Part shown: positions 27,001 through 31,160 of the stretch, one piece after another
Layout: each line of letters starts with the position of its first letter
How positions within the stretch are numbered: the first letter of the stretch is position 1
Assembly (NCBI GenBank): GCA_025084515.1
Contig: JAJAGP010000882.1
Span: forward strand, 124,001-188,000
Length of the DNA: 64,000 nucleotides
From: Ancistrus triradiatus
Taxonomy: Eukaryota > Chordata > Actinopteri > Siluriformes > Loricariidae
Direction of reading: 5' to 3'
Translations under genes and position numbers: made by a program
Notes under the pieces: model-generated
Told to the model about the DNA's origin: nothing
Database searches by the model: none
Seen by the model: only the letters and a program-made list of their open reading frames with translations

Positions 27001-29515
27001 AAAAGTATTAGTGAAGACAATTTGTGTTGCTACCTTGTGCAGAGTGTGAATGATGTTTTTAGTAAGCTATGCAGAAGTCGTTCTAAAGAGGTTCACAAAC
27101 TTTTTTCTCTCCTCAGTCTGCCTTTGCGCTTCTGGGTGAACATCCTGAAGAACCCTCACTTCATCTTCGACGTGCACGTAGCCGAGGTGGTGGACGCGTC
27201 CCTGTCTGTCATCGCCCAGACCTTCATGGATGCCTGCACCAAGACCGAGCACAAGCTGACCACAGTGAGTGATTATTCAGCGACTCTGCTAAAGTTTGGG
27301 ATAATAAATTAAATGAGCGTAATCTTTTTTTTTTTTTTTTAAACAAACTGAACTAATGCTTTGCCTGTGCCAAGACGTTTCTCCTGTAGCTTCTGCAGTC
27401 GAGCTTTCTCACTCTACTACTTTATTTCCCTTCTTTTTCCATCTCATTGTAGGAGTCTCCAAGCAACAAGCTCCTTTATGCAAAAGAGATCCCCACATAT
27501 AAGAAGATGGTCGAAGAGTGAGTTCATTGTTAACTGGTTGAATCACTTGCTGTTTTGTGAAAATTTTTCTCTCTCTCTCTTCATTCATCCACACATCCAT
27601 GCCCTCATCCATCCAAATATCCATATGACAACCAATCCACCCTTCTGCTGGTCCTACCAACCATCTATTGATCAATCTCAACCAATTCATCCATCAATCT
27701 GTCAAATCATATCAACCTACTCGTCTATCCTACAATCCATCCACCCCTCCATCCATTAACGTTTATTCGTCTACCCGTGCCTTGATTTATCCATCCAACT
27801 TCCCACTCATTACTCTCATCAGTCATCCACTCATCCATCCACACACTCGTCCATCCAACAATCCCATCCATCCATCCATCCTGACAACCATTTATCTATT
27901 GAACAATAAATAAAATGACTACCCCATCATATCAATCCAACTACTTGTCATTCATTCATTCATCCATCCATCAATGCATTTACCCCATCATTCATTCATC
28001 CATCCACCCAACCATCCATCAATCCAACTACCAAATCTTTATCCCTTTAAATCCACTCATCTACCCAACCATCAATCCAACTACCTGTCATTCGTTCATT
28101 CATCCATCAATTCAACTACCCCATCATTCATTCATCCATCCATCTAACAGTATAATTACCCCATCATTCATTCGTCCATCCACCCAACCATCCATCAATC
28201 CAATTACCAAATCTATATCCATTTAAATCCACTCATCTACCCAACCATCAATCTAACTACCTGTCATTAATTCATTCATTCAACCATCAATCCAATTACC
28301 CCATCATCCATCCATCCATTTACCACTCTATATATCTAGATCTATACCTATAAATCTATTTAAATCCACTCATCTACCCAAGCATCAATCCAACTACCCC
28401 ATCATTTATCCATCCAACAATCCATCAGTAAAACTGCCCGACATCCATCCAACAATCCATCTAACAGTTCAATAACCCTGTTATTTGTCCATCTAACAAT
28501 CTATAAATCTAACTATCCCCCATCCATCCATCCATCCTGACAACCATTTATCTATTGAACAATAAATATAATCTGACTACCCCATCATATCAATCCAACT
28601 ACCTCTCATCCATCCATCCATCAACCCTGACATCCATTTATCCTTTTAATAATAAATAAAATCTAACTACCCCATCAATCCAACTACTTCATCATCCAAC
28701 AATGCGATCCATCCATCCAACTATCTGCCATCCATCCAACAATCCATCAATCCATTTACTCCATCGTTCATCCATCTAACAATCCATCAATCCAACTACT
28801 CCTCATCCATCCAACCAACCAACCATCCAACCACCCCATCTTTCATCAATCCATTCAATAACTCCCCCAAATCATCCATCCATTCATCAATCCATCAGTA
28901 AACTACCCCGTCATTCATCCCTACAATTTTCCACCTACTCATTTCATCCAACACTTCATTCATTCGCCCATCCATCCATCCATTCATGCATTCATCACTT
29001 CACCAAACACTGACACTTATTTATAAACCAATGCATCTAACCCTGATCTCCTTAAACTGATCCCCCTCTCCATCTATCCCCCAATCTTACAGATATTACA
29101 GAGGCATCCGTCAGATGGTGCAGGTCAGTGACCAGGACATGAACACGCACCTGGCTGAGATCTCCCGGGTGAGTGCACATGCACCGTGTGAACATCAGAG
29201 CGTTCATCAGAGGTGACTTTAGAGTAACCTGTATCGCTATTCTGTCCAGTCCCACACAGACAAGCTGAACACTCAGGTGGCCTTACACCAGCTGTACCAG
29301 TACGCCAGCAAGTACTACGATGGAGTGAGTTTCACTTTCGTTCTGCTTCATCAAACCCTTCGTCCTCTTCGTCACATGGGGTAACGTGTTGTGCTGTGAT
29401 TTCTGCACAGATCATTTCGTCGCTGGAGGACGACCCAGCCGCCCAGAGTAAGCAGCTGACGCTCCGGCTGCAGCAGATCGCCGCCGCGCTGGAGAACAAA
29501 GTCACCGATCTTTAG
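403..29515 (+). CDS. plxnb2: plexin-B2 gene, 5'-partial, 30 exons in window
   Basis: This is a single-pass semaphorin receptor that signals through its intracellular GAP domain for Rap/Ras-type GTPases and, through its C-terminal PDZ ligand, to RhoA via PDZ-RhoGEF/LARG (known for plexin-B). Joining the 30 exons listed separately gives 3906 bases in one frame: 1301 residues and a stop. Human PLXNB2 is about 1840 residues, so roughly the first 530 (signal peptide, sema, PSI1) are left of the window. Visible domains in fragment numbering: IPT1 1-88, PSI2 89-126, IPT2 about 127-220, PSI3 about 221-265, IPT3-6 266-620, furin-like site 622-628, membrane helix about 662-682, GAP/RBD/GAP 717-1280, C-terminal VTDL. 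B2 rather than B1 or B3 was chosen from the close match, recalled from memory, to human PLXNB2 in the cytoplasmic part and IPT5/6. Teleosts may have two co-orthologues and I cannot tell which this is. Confidence 0.95.
1180..1330 (-). repeat. dispersed fish repeat fragment
   Basis: Within plxnb2 intron w1-w2. The segment around aagcttgggaggatccagac is the reverse complement of the repeat at 19375-19535, whose core is ctcccaaggtttc followed by gggagtttttcctt. This short conserved block is dispersed in many fish genomes. Confidence 0.55.
1340..1735. other. AT-rich intronic stretch
   Basis: About 400 bases of strongly A/T-biased, low-complexity DNA with many ATATAA and AATAAA-like words in the plxnb2 intron. 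No ORF or terminal repeats are seen. It is probably decayed or replication-slippage sequence. Confidence 0.6.
1929..2040 (+). CDS. plxnb2: plxnb2 exon w2 (IPT1, second part)
   Basis: Acceptor gggtgtag, donor gtacgt, 112 bases, phase 1 in and phase 2 out. It encodes a beta-rich segment beginning DFVAVPVKIFLND and ending at KKAVNTP, the second half of the IPT between PSI1 and PSI2 of plexins. The C in KFYNC precedes the PSI2 cysteines. Confidence 0.88.
3065..3498 (-). mobile_element. deleted Tc1-like element
   Basis: Terminal inverted repeats CTGCCTGGCCAAAAAA and ttttttggccaggcag are flanked by TA on both sides. At 434 bases it is far shorter than an autonomous Tc1 (about 1.2-1.7 kb), so it is internally deleted. 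A minus-strand frame at 3157-3375 still reads PPQSPDLNPIENLWDVLEKI, the conserved transposase region around the second catalytic Asp. Confidence 0.88.
3668..3750 (+). repeat. tRNA-SINE 3' fragment
   Basis: Contains the tail modules ggcaccctgtctagggttg and cctgcctttcgccctat and ends in a GAATGAATGAAT simple repeat, like the fuller copy at 37983-38254. Confidence 0.7.
4133..4244 (+). CDS. plxnb2: plxnb2 exon w3 (PSI2)
   Basis: Acceptor tttgcaactgcag, donor gtgaaa, 112 bases, phase 2 in and 0 out. The exon holds the cysteine-rich PSI2 signature: CIACVMSEWRCQWN followed by HTCSDHE. The C-x2-C-x6-C-x-W arrangement is the typical plexin-semaphorin-integrin knot. Confidence 0.92.
4317..5057. mobile_element. 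non-autonomous DNA element with TIRs
   Basis: The ends TGGCTGTTTCGCAATA and the reverse complement of tattgggaaacagcca are imperfect inverted repeats about 25 bases long bounding 741 bases. No transposase frame is seen. Subterminal motifs (gtacttgga and aagtacac) recur in inverted orientation. The superfamily is undetermined; hAT-like is possible. Confidence 0.6.
5068..5301. mobile_element. hAT-like MITE with 8-bp target duplication
   Basis: Inverted ends CAATGGTTCACAAACTTT and cactttggggaccgctg bound a 234-base element. The flanks are gtgtaagt (5060-5067) and gtgttagt (5302-5309), an 8-base duplication with one mismatch, as expected for hAT insertion. No coding capacity. Confidence 0.8.
5706..5807 (+). 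CDS. plxnb2: plxnb2 exon w4 (IPT2 start)
   Basis: Acceptor tttcttacag, donor gtaatg, 102 bases, in frame at both ends. It encodes ETKCPRFEKPEPSLIPVGYK and the start of the IPT2 beta sandwich (ISFEGTNLEKYR). Confidence 0.92.
6146..6566. mobile_element. deleted Tc1-like element (CAAAAGTTTGTGGACA ends)
   Basis: Left GACAAAAGTTTGTGGACAG and right ctgtccacaaacttttgtc are inverted repeats, with TA dinucleotides just outside. The 421-base body has no intact transposase. Confidence 0.78.
6784..6873 (+). CDS. plxnb2: plxnb2 exon w5 (IPT2 middle)
   Basis: Acceptor gcttttccag, donor gtcagt, 90 bases, phase 0 at both ends. It encodes GKTFQIGTELMKQVGE through FRFDGYE, continuing IPT2. Confidence 0.92.
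7320..7407 (+). CDS. plxnb2: plxnb2 exon w6 (IPT2 end)
   Basis: Acceptor ttctgtctag, donor g|gtaagt, 88 bases, phase 0 in and 1 out. It encodes FSYDKSPELNVSFYVNDKE and VDSTLQ, the last strands of IPT2. Confidence 0.92.
7678..7708 (+). other. G-quadruplex-forming motif
   Basis: Seven G-runs of at least three, separated by loops of 1-3 bases (GGG A GGG A GGGGG A GGG A GGG TTA GGG A GGG), on the sense strand of plxnb2 intron w6-w7. This easily satisfies the G3+N1-7 rule for an intramolecular quadruplex in DNA or pre-mRNA. Confidence 0.75.
7822..8706 (-). mobile_element. mariner-like element with very long inverted arms
   Basis: Ends CAGGGTGGGCC and ggcccaccctg with TA on both flanks. The inverted arms extend about 370-390 bases each (about 7822-8212 and 8338-8706), leaving a spacer of about 125 bases. 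The minus strand of the centre reads LTPLDFYLWGHLKATVYAVK, a mariner-type transposase signature, so the element is a deletion derivative retaining one transposase fragment. Confidence 0.85.
9150..9190 (+). repeat. (CT)n microsatellite forming the exon w7 polypyrimidine tract
   Basis: About 20 CT repeats run directly into the acceptor AG of plxnb2 exon w7. Confidence 0.9.
9193..9353 (+). CDS. plxnb2: plxnb2 exon w7 (PSI3)
   Basis: A CT-dinucleotide array runs directly into the acceptor AG; the donor is gtaaga; 161 bases, phase 1 in and 0 out. The exon contains the third PSI cysteine cluster: LYNCSVGREDCSLC, YNCVWC, SCIYKALC and ECP. In human PLXNB2 the equivalent segment starts LYNCSFGRSDCSLC (from memory), which supports the B2 assignment. 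Confidence 0.95.
9967..10576. mobile_element. MITE with AGGCCTTTTCACACC ends
   Basis: Left AGGCCTTTTCACACCAAGTC and right gactgggtgtgaaaaggcct are inverted repeats bounding 610 bases. A 144-residue open frame at 10134-10568 has no recognised domain and contains a poly-T-encoded F run. It is a non-autonomous element of undetermined superfamily, ending 66 bases before exon w8. Confidence 0.75.
10643..10791 (+). CDS. plxnb2: plxnb2 exon w8 (IPT3 first part)
   Basis: Acceptor ctttactaacag, donor ag|gtactg, 149 bases, phase 0 in and 2 out. It encodes IVPRYGPKEGQISVTIKGSN through the cysteine in VAGVPCEHQ, a standard IPT opening with the GP-x-x-G-G/Q turn. Confidence 0.94.
10901..11030 (+). CDS. 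plxnb2: plxnb2 exon w9 (IPT3 second part)
   Basis: Acceptor tctgtggcag, donor gtaaag, 130 bases, phase 2 in and 0 out. It encodes SIVCKIGPLHRP through VYFTYR, closing IPT3. A Tc1 element begins 37 bases after this exon. Confidence 0.94.
11068..12322 (-). mobile_element. Tc1-family element, copy A (degenerate)
   Basis: Ends CAGTGGTGCTTGCAAGTTTG and gcaccactg are flanked by TA (11066-11067, 12323-12324). Long subterminal inverted repeats include aacccagttaaacaaatga at the left, mirrored at the right. The minus strand encodes a transposase N-terminus (12062-11730: EISEELRKRVVGAHQAGKGH, HTH, GRPTKITPRARR) and later a remnant with a LFGLK/ETKIELF-like block. It is interrupted and shortened to 1255 bases, against 1626 for copy A' at 48529. 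Confidence 0.93.
12511..12647 (+). CDS. plxnb2: plxnb2 exon w10 (IPT4 first part)
   Basis: Acceptor tcatcaccag, donor gt|gtgagt, 137 bases, phase 0 in and 2 out. It encodes DPVPMNVLPTKGPAGGGTV through DVPCKV, with the GPAGGG turn and first cysteine of IPT4. Confidence 0.95.
12798..12977 (+). CDS. plxnb2: plxnb2 exon w11 (IPT4 end, IPT5 start)
   Basis: Acceptor gtcctgcag, donor tg|gtcagt, 180 bases, phase 2 at both ends. It encodes LDFGPQIKCKTGPFPDHG, closes IPT4 near KAFIYSENP and opens IPT5 with NFYPQSSYM. Confidence 0.95.
13345..13400 (+). repeat. dispersed repeat fragment (CCTTTATTGTCACTATAC)
   Basis: The phrase gaacagaatgcctttattgt followed by cactatac looks like the tail of a dispersed fish retroelement and abuts the truncated Tc1 at about 13446. 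Assignment is by pattern only. Confidence 0.35.
13446..14319 (+). pseudogene. 5'-truncated Tc1-family element, copy B, transposase pseudogene
   Basis: The right end cttttttgccccactg is followed by TA; the left terminal repeat is missing. A plus-strand frame at 13519-14103 (194 residues) carries the DDE domain: WSDETKIELFGKNS (Asp1), GGGNIMLWGCFS, FQHDNDPKHT (Asp2) and WPSQSPDLSPIENLWRELN (Glu). A frame change follows NVHFAPKHHC, where the family continues differently. It lies in intron w11-w12 of plxnb2, same strand. Confidence 0.9.
14932..15040 (+). CDS. plxnb2: plxnb2 exon w12 (IPT5)
   Basis: Acceptor gttgatttcag, donor gtgatt, 109 bases, phase 2 in and 0 out. It encodes CGGRTIRVEGTGFSLVQRAV and ends QKPSNVE. 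The GGR-x-I-x-V-x-G-x-GFSL-x-QR pattern is characteristic of plexin-B IPT5. Confidence 0.94.
15301..15410 (+). repeat. Tc1-like terminal fragment (CTAAGACTTTTGCACAG family)
   Basis: Shares ttggcat-ttgatgaag, gctaaaacaatgg and the end gtggcctaagacttttgcac with the larger copy at 37920-38733. TA follows at 15411. Confidence 0.65.
15617..15826 (+). CDS. plxnb2: plxnb2 exon w13 (IPT5 end, IPT6 start)
   Basis: Acceptor gttatccacag, donor gtaagt, 210 bases, phase 0 at both ends. It encodes FVHELQTWNDTLLEFLSPPV through NTIIIVS, including FEYFADPTF, the usual IPT5/IPT6 junction. Confidence 0.95.
16055..16234 (+). CDS. plxnb2: plxnb2 exon w14 (IPT6, furin-like cleavage site)
   Basis: Acceptor cttgtgacacag, donor gtaaga, 180 bases, in frame. 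It encodes GQGLAKAMTAQEAQAFVGDA and then the basic stretch RSRRQRR at 16184-16204 followed by Ala, an R-x-R-R consensus for proprotein convertases. Plexin-B1/B2 are known to be cleaved in this membrane-proximal region into an ectodomain and a transmembrane subunit. The second cysteine I expect in IPT6 is absent here (FLNAPEK). Confidence 0.94.
16184..16204 (+). other. plxnb2: predicted proprotein convertase site in plexin-B2
   Basis: Codons spell RSRRQRR followed by Ala, within exon w14 and 33 residues before the membrane helix. R-Q-R-R satisfies R-x-K/R-R. The location agrees with known extracellular processing of B-type plexins. Confidence 0.75.
16323..16459 (+). CDS. plxnb2: plxnb2 exon w15 (transmembrane helix)
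   Basis: Acceptor cttgcgctcag, donor cg|gtaaat, 137 bases, phase 0 in and 2 out. It encodes VKFGHGEWKVGDVYY and then the membrane span IIIPAVILPMLLFIAVSVYC, with positive residues immediately after (YRRK). The intron before it is only 88 bases. Confidence 0.95.
16570..16670 (+). CDS. plxnb2: plxnb2 exon w16 (juxtamembrane coiled coil)
   Basis: Acceptor gtatttgtag, donor g|gtatgc, 101 bases, phase 2 in and 1 out. It encodes RKSQQAEREYEKLRHQLESL and EESVRDRCKKEFT. This charged heptad-like helix is the plexin juxtamembrane segment that affects dimerisation and GAP activity. Confidence 0.96.
17019..17095 (+). repeat. 10-bp minisatellite (GGTGTGAGAG)n
   Basis: Seven perfect tandem copies of tgtgagaggg plus partial copies at each side, in intron w16-w17. 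The perfect identity of units implies recent expansion. Confidence 0.95.
17341..17447 (+). repeat. Tc1-like terminal fragment (same family as 15301)
   Basis: Contains cagagactcagaaataatta, ggttgctaaaataccaaat and gtggcctaagacttttgca, colinear with 38635-38725. Confidence 0.6.
17941..18050 (+). repeat. CT-rich microsatellite before exon w17
   Basis: About 110 bases of interrupted then pure (CT)n end 8 bases before the acceptor AG of exon w17. It doubles as the polypyrimidine tract. Long frames on either strand here (runs of L/S or R/E) are simple-repeat artefacts. Confidence 0.92.
18059..18288 (+). CDS. plxnb2: plxnb2 exon w17 (GAP domain, first lobe)
   Basis: The acceptor gtttacag follows a 110-base CT tract; donor gtacgt; 230 bases, phase 1 in and 0 out. 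It encodes DLMIEMEDHTSDMSEARIPF, LDYKTYTDRVFF and NLLNSKTFLIN, nearly identical to vertebrate plexin-B2. Confidence 0.97.
18538..18719 (+). CDS. plxnb2: plxnb2 exon w18 (GAP domain)
   Basis: Acceptor tcttgtgtag, donor ag|gtgaga, 182 bases, phase 0 in and 2 out. It encodes FIRTLESQQEFNARSKVYFA, HGKLEYYTEIMRILL and KNPKLMLRR. The closing double arginine (fragment residues 854-855, the second split by the intron) matches the conserved plexin GAP arginine motif. Confidence 0.97.
18720..19374. other. plxnb2: intron w18-w19, nothing recognised in first part
   Basis: Unique-looking intronic sequence without inverted ends or coding similarity. Confidence 0.4.
19375..19535 (+). repeat. dispersed fish repeat with A-rich tail
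   Basis: Modules ctcccaaggtttcgtcct, ggggagtttttcctttgc, aatgctctgttgtt, then a poly-A run and agcactgtagaatttgatttg. This order is typical of a SINE-like repeat found across teleosts. Confidence 0.65.
19984..20050 (+). CDS. plxnb2: plxnb2 exon w19 (GAP arginine motif)
   Basis: Acceptor gctgcctgtag, donor gtaagc, 67 bases, phase 2 in and 0 out. It completes the RRSETVVERMLCNWMSICLY motif (residues 854 on). In plexins this helix carries the arginines required for GTPase-activating function. Confidence 0.97.
20225..20371 (+). CDS. plxnb2: plxnb2 exon w20 (GAP to RBD linker)
   Basis: Acceptor gtttttgcttttag, donor gtgagt, 147 bases, in frame. It encodes [20 protein letters not shown] and NDTGLLGDDVEYCVL, the invariant segment leading into the Rho-binding domain. 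Confidence 0.97.
20633..21347. mobile_element. MITE with CAGTGGGACCTCGGTTCTCG ends
   Basis: Left CAGTGGGACCTCGGTTCTCG and right gagaaccgagggaccactg are near-perfect inverted repeats, flanked by TA. The 715-base body repeats related ctcg-rich words and has no transposase frame. The TA duplication suggests the Tc1/mariner/pogo superfamily. It lies in intron w20-w21. Confidence 0.85.
21920..22076 (+). CDS. plxnb2: plxnb2 exon w21 (Rho-GTPase-binding domain)
   Basis: Acceptor tcgatcttcag, donor g|gtaagg, 157 bases, phase 0 in and 1 out. It encodes TLQVLVHGEGPDVTPVKVLN and CDTISQVKEKIIEQVYRNLP. This is the ubiquitin-like RBD inserted in the GAP domain, which binds Rac/Rnd-type GTPases in plexin-B proteins. 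Confidence 0.97.
22196..22296 (+). CDS. plxnb2: plxnb2 exon w22 (RBD continued)
   Basis: Acceptor ttctctttcacag, donor gtgagt, 101 bases, phase 1 in and 0 out. It encodes EWRPGSTGQILSDMDLTSQR and GRWKRLNTLAHYN. The preceding intron is only 119 bases, so the two RBD exons lie close together. Confidence 0.97.
22472..23862 (+). pseudogene. degenerate Tc1-like element with transposase remnant
   Basis: The left end follows TA (22470-22471). The subterminal region is mirrored around 23760-23860, giving long degenerate inverted repeats. Plus-strand pieces read LTPKQKKTSLQWAKEKQSWM and, after frame changes, FMIWGNISAEKASGAIINLT, consistent with a Tc1-type DDE transposase broken by several stops. A related 3' fragment lies at 37060-37571. 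The right boundary is approximate. Confidence 0.72.
24187..24271 (+). CDS. plxnb2: plxnb2 exon w23 (RBD end)
   Basis: Acceptor tttttcctatag, donor a|gtgggt, 85 bases, phase 0 in and 1 out. It encodes VRDNATLVLSRVLHTQQSFD and QHQDSHEE. The donor is unusual (gtgggt), but it is the only one giving the right phase to the next exon and the expected E-R-x-A-L-L join. Confidence 0.9.
24461..24649 (-). repeat. tRNA-derived SINE
   Basis: Reading the minus strand, a tRNA-like head (agcgggtaaggtactg, box-B-like ggttcaaatccc) is followed by the body cttgagcaaggcccttaacc and the tail gccaaagc/ctgctaaatgctgtaaat. The same family is at 33168-33358 and, in opposite orientation, 53038-53222. Confidence 0.8.
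24894..25048 (+). CDS. plxnb2: plxnb2 exon w24 (GAP domain, second lobe)
   Basis: Acceptor gctttgtttttag, donor gtaaac, 155 bases, phase 1 in and 0 out. It encodes SALLEDDKVYHLVRPADELD, SKSKRGSMKEK and ITEIYLTRLFSMK. Confidence 0.97.
25192..26086 (-). pseudogene. degenerate Tc1-like element (ACTGGCCACTTTAT end)
   Basis: Left actggccactttatgacata and right tgtacctaataaagta are imperfect inverted ends. The minus strand encodes fragments including LKRPPQSPDLSPTEHLWDVV, the final catalytic block, and an upstream piece GVMAWEVFSWHTLDPL. Frame breaks make it dead. A fragment of the same family occurs at about 47480-47830 on the plus strand. It lies in intron w24-w25. Confidence 0.82.
26307..26467 (+). 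CDS. plxnb2: plxnb2 exon w25 (GAP domain)
   Basis: Acceptor tgcgctacag, donor ag|gtacaa, 161 bases, phase 0 in and 2 out. It encodes GTLQQFVDDFFRSVL and VPPAVKYFFDFLDEQA through IHIWKTN, highly conserved across plexins. Confidence 0.97.
26517..26974. mobile_element. non-autonomous Tc1-like element (CTGTGCAAAAGTCTTAGGCC ends)
   Basis: Left ctgtgcaaaagtcttaggcc and right ggtggcctaagacttttgca plus caggacag are inverted, with TA at 26515-26516 and 26975-26976. The 458-base interior has no transposase frame. Partial copies are at 15301, 17341 and 56460, and a larger one at 37920. Confidence 0.85.
27117..27264 (+). CDS. plxnb2: plxnb2 exon w26 (GAP domain)
   Basis: Acceptor ttctctcctcag, donor gtgagt, 148 bases, phase 2 in and 0 out. 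It encodes SLPLRFWVNILKNPHFIFDV and DASLSVIAQTFMDACT. The RFWVN-x-x-KNP block is a strongly conserved catalytic-lobe signature of plexin GAPs. Confidence 0.97.
27453..27517 (+). CDS. plxnb2: plxnb2 exon w27 (GAP domain)
   Basis: Acceptor tctcattgtag, donor ga|gtgagt, 65 bases, phase 0 in and 2 out. It encodes ESPSNKLLYAKEIPTYKKMV plus E, the universal plexin SPSNKLLYAK motif. Confidence 0.97.
27575..29000 (+). repeat. CATC/ATTC-type degenerate minisatellite array
   Basis: About 1.4 kb of tetranucleotide-derived tandem DNA (CATC, ATTC) organised into longer units such as ccatcaatccaactacc plus ccatcattcattcatccat. Apparent ORFs of up to 132 residues (rich in H/P/S/I) are by-products. It fills most of intron w27-w28. 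Confidence 0.9.
29093..29168 (+). CDS. plxnb2: plxnb2 exon w28 (GAP domain)
   Basis: Acceptor ccaatcttacag, donor gtgagt, 76 bases, phase 2 in and 0 out. It encodes YYRGIRQMVQVSDQDMNTHL and AEISR. The 1575-base intron before it is mostly a CATC-type array. Confidence 0.96.
29250..29324 (+). CDS. plxnb2: plxnb2 exon w29 (GAP domain end)
   Basis: Acceptor attctgtccag, donor gtgagt, 75 bases, in frame. It encodes SHTDKLNTQVALHQLYQYAS and KYYDG. Confidence 0.96.
29411..29515 (+). CDS. plxnb2: plxnb2 terminal exon w30 with PDZ ligand
   Basis: Acceptor gatttctgcacag; the frame ends at the tag stop 29513-29515. It encodes IISSLEDDPAAQSKQL and LQQIAAALENKVTDL. The C-terminal VTDL is the class I PDZ-binding motif by which plexin-B proteins recruit PDZ-RhoGEF and LARG. 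The 3' UTR follows. Confidence 0.97.
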   Translation: MISSLEDDPAAQSKQLTLRLQQIAAALENKVTDL

Positions 29516-30600
29516 TGCTGGGGCTCAGAGGGGACACGGCAGCAGACCTCACCGGGATCCTTTTTTGTGATTGAAAAGACAGAGGGCTCGTTTTTAGATC
29601 GGGACAGCCGGCGAGCGCCGAGGCTCACTATAAAGACTATGTTGGATGAAATCCTGAGTTTGTACGGTACGTTCCAGATTTCCACCGGCCGCTCCTCATT
29701 TTCGACGTCCGTTTTGCCGCCCCCTTCATAATCAGATGTCCAGTTTATTCTCTCCTGTGTGGATAAAATGAAATAGTATTATATGTATATATTTTTACAC
29801 TAAATGGATCTATTGTTACTGCTTGATTTATTGTTCGCCACGATTTGCTTCAGTGTTTTTAAAAGCACAGTAACCACTGCGTGATGTCTACCACATTCCA
29901 GCCGCCACGAGATCACTTCCTGTGGGATCTGCTTTGCCGCCGTCTCACGGTTCCAGCCTCGTGTGACTTTCTGCACGTAATCATGCCGTCACGGTTCATA
30001 ATTCTTGCTCCTGTTTCTCCGGCTGCTCAATTTCTTCTCATGAGTATTTCTCGCAGACCTCGAACAGGAATGCACAGTTATTATTTTTCAGATTTAAAGG
30101 TGTTCTTGAACATATCATGGATTCAGACTTGAGATTCCGACCCCTTATCCAGCATACAGCACGAGACCTGTCCTGGGCGTTGCACCATTCCCTATCGTTT
30201 TGGAAGATTTTCTGATCTTTCCTGACATGCTTGCGCTCGTCGCGCTCGTCACGCCTTTCTGTGTCTGAAGTGCCAAGTTCTTGTCTTTGCATTTTGTTTT
30301 ATATCGCATTCGTTTTTATCGTTGTATTGCAGTACATGGGTCGTCTTACTGCACGTGGCTTGAATGGATTTCGATTCGAACCCTCAACTTTCTTAACACT
30401 AGGAATATGGATCAGTTAAGTTCTAACCATGTGCACGTTTGTGGTAAATACAGCAGTTGTCGGTACCACTGGCATCTAATTTGCGGATTAAATATTTCCT
30501 TTAAGATCTATAATTTCTTTCTTATTTCATCTTATAATTTGCTCCTTTCCGGTGTCTCTTTTATAGCAACTGATTTGGGCATTAGTCTCATTAATTATAA
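29516..30600 (+). other. plxnb2: plxnb2 3' UTR and downstream flank (end not defined)
   Basis: Sequence after the stop is unique-looking and repeat-poor until a SINE fragment at 30611, so it probably contains the 3' UTR. There is no canonical AATAAA here; an ATTAAA at about 30485-30490 is a weak candidate. The true cleavage site cannot be set from sequence. Confidence 0.45.
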
Positions 30601-30610
30601 TCACTGTCAC

Positions 30611-30725
30611 CACAGGGGGGCACAGTGGTTGGCGCTGGCACCTCACAGCTCCAGAGACCCAGGCCTGGTTGCCAGTTGTGTGGAGTTTGTATGTTGTCTG
30701 TGTGAATTTCCTACATTCCAAAGGA
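30611..30725 (+). repeat. SINE 5' fragment
   Basis: The head ggggcacagtggttggcgct and following gtttgtatgttgtctgtgtg resemble the tRNA-SINE at 37983. The copy breaks off into a GT array. Confidence 0.6.
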
Positions 30726-30732
30726 CGTATTG

Positions 30733-30734
<2 letters not shown>

Positions 30735-30788
<54 letters not shown>
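30735..30788 (+). repeat. (GT)n microsatellite
   Basis: About 25 GT dinucleotides in the plxnb2 3' flank. Confidence 0.95.
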
Positions 30789-30789
<1 letters not shown>

Positions 30790-30791
<2 letters not shown>

Positions 30792-31160
30792 CTTGCTAGC
30801 TATACTTCTGAGGACCAAATGTCCTCACAAAGATGGGAAAGCCTGGCGTTTTTGACTTTGTTAGGACCATTTTTCTGGTCCTTTCTTCTTTAATTGCCTT
30901 TTCTTTTAAAAAACAAAAAAAAACTGCAGCTTTAATTTCAAAAACCAAATGAAATATTTGCTTTATGTTGCTGAGGTTAAGGTTAGGGGTAGGTGTAGCA
31001 TTAATTTGTTACAGTAATCCTTCACTGCCATTCATGTCAATGGAAATTCCTCACAAGGAAAGATGTGTACTTGCACCCTGCAGTGGACTGGTGCCCTGTC
31101 CAATATCAGTTACCGCCTTACAACTGTGCTGCCGGATATACCCGGGCTCCTCCATGTCCC
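30790..31160 (+). repeat. GAGGACCAAATGTCCTCAC repeat plus SINE tail
   Basis: The palindromic-looking phrase gaggaccaaatgtcctcaca follows the GT array; related copies occur at 47930, 50200 (reverse) and 56206. From about 31075, ctggtgccctgtccaatatc matches the SINE 3' module. Confidence 0.6.

Noticed and set aside
27361..28226. Long H/P/S/I-rich open frames
   Set aside because: They arise from the CATC-type tandem array and only overlap exon w27 by chance.
27575..29000. Possible CRISPR-like spaced repeat array
   Set aside because: Units are degenerate tetranucleotides without unique spacers, in a vertebrate intron.
30281..30799. 172-residue frame after plxnb2
   Set aside because: Ends in a (GT)n-encoded C/V run and crosses a SINE head; no similarity to known proteins.
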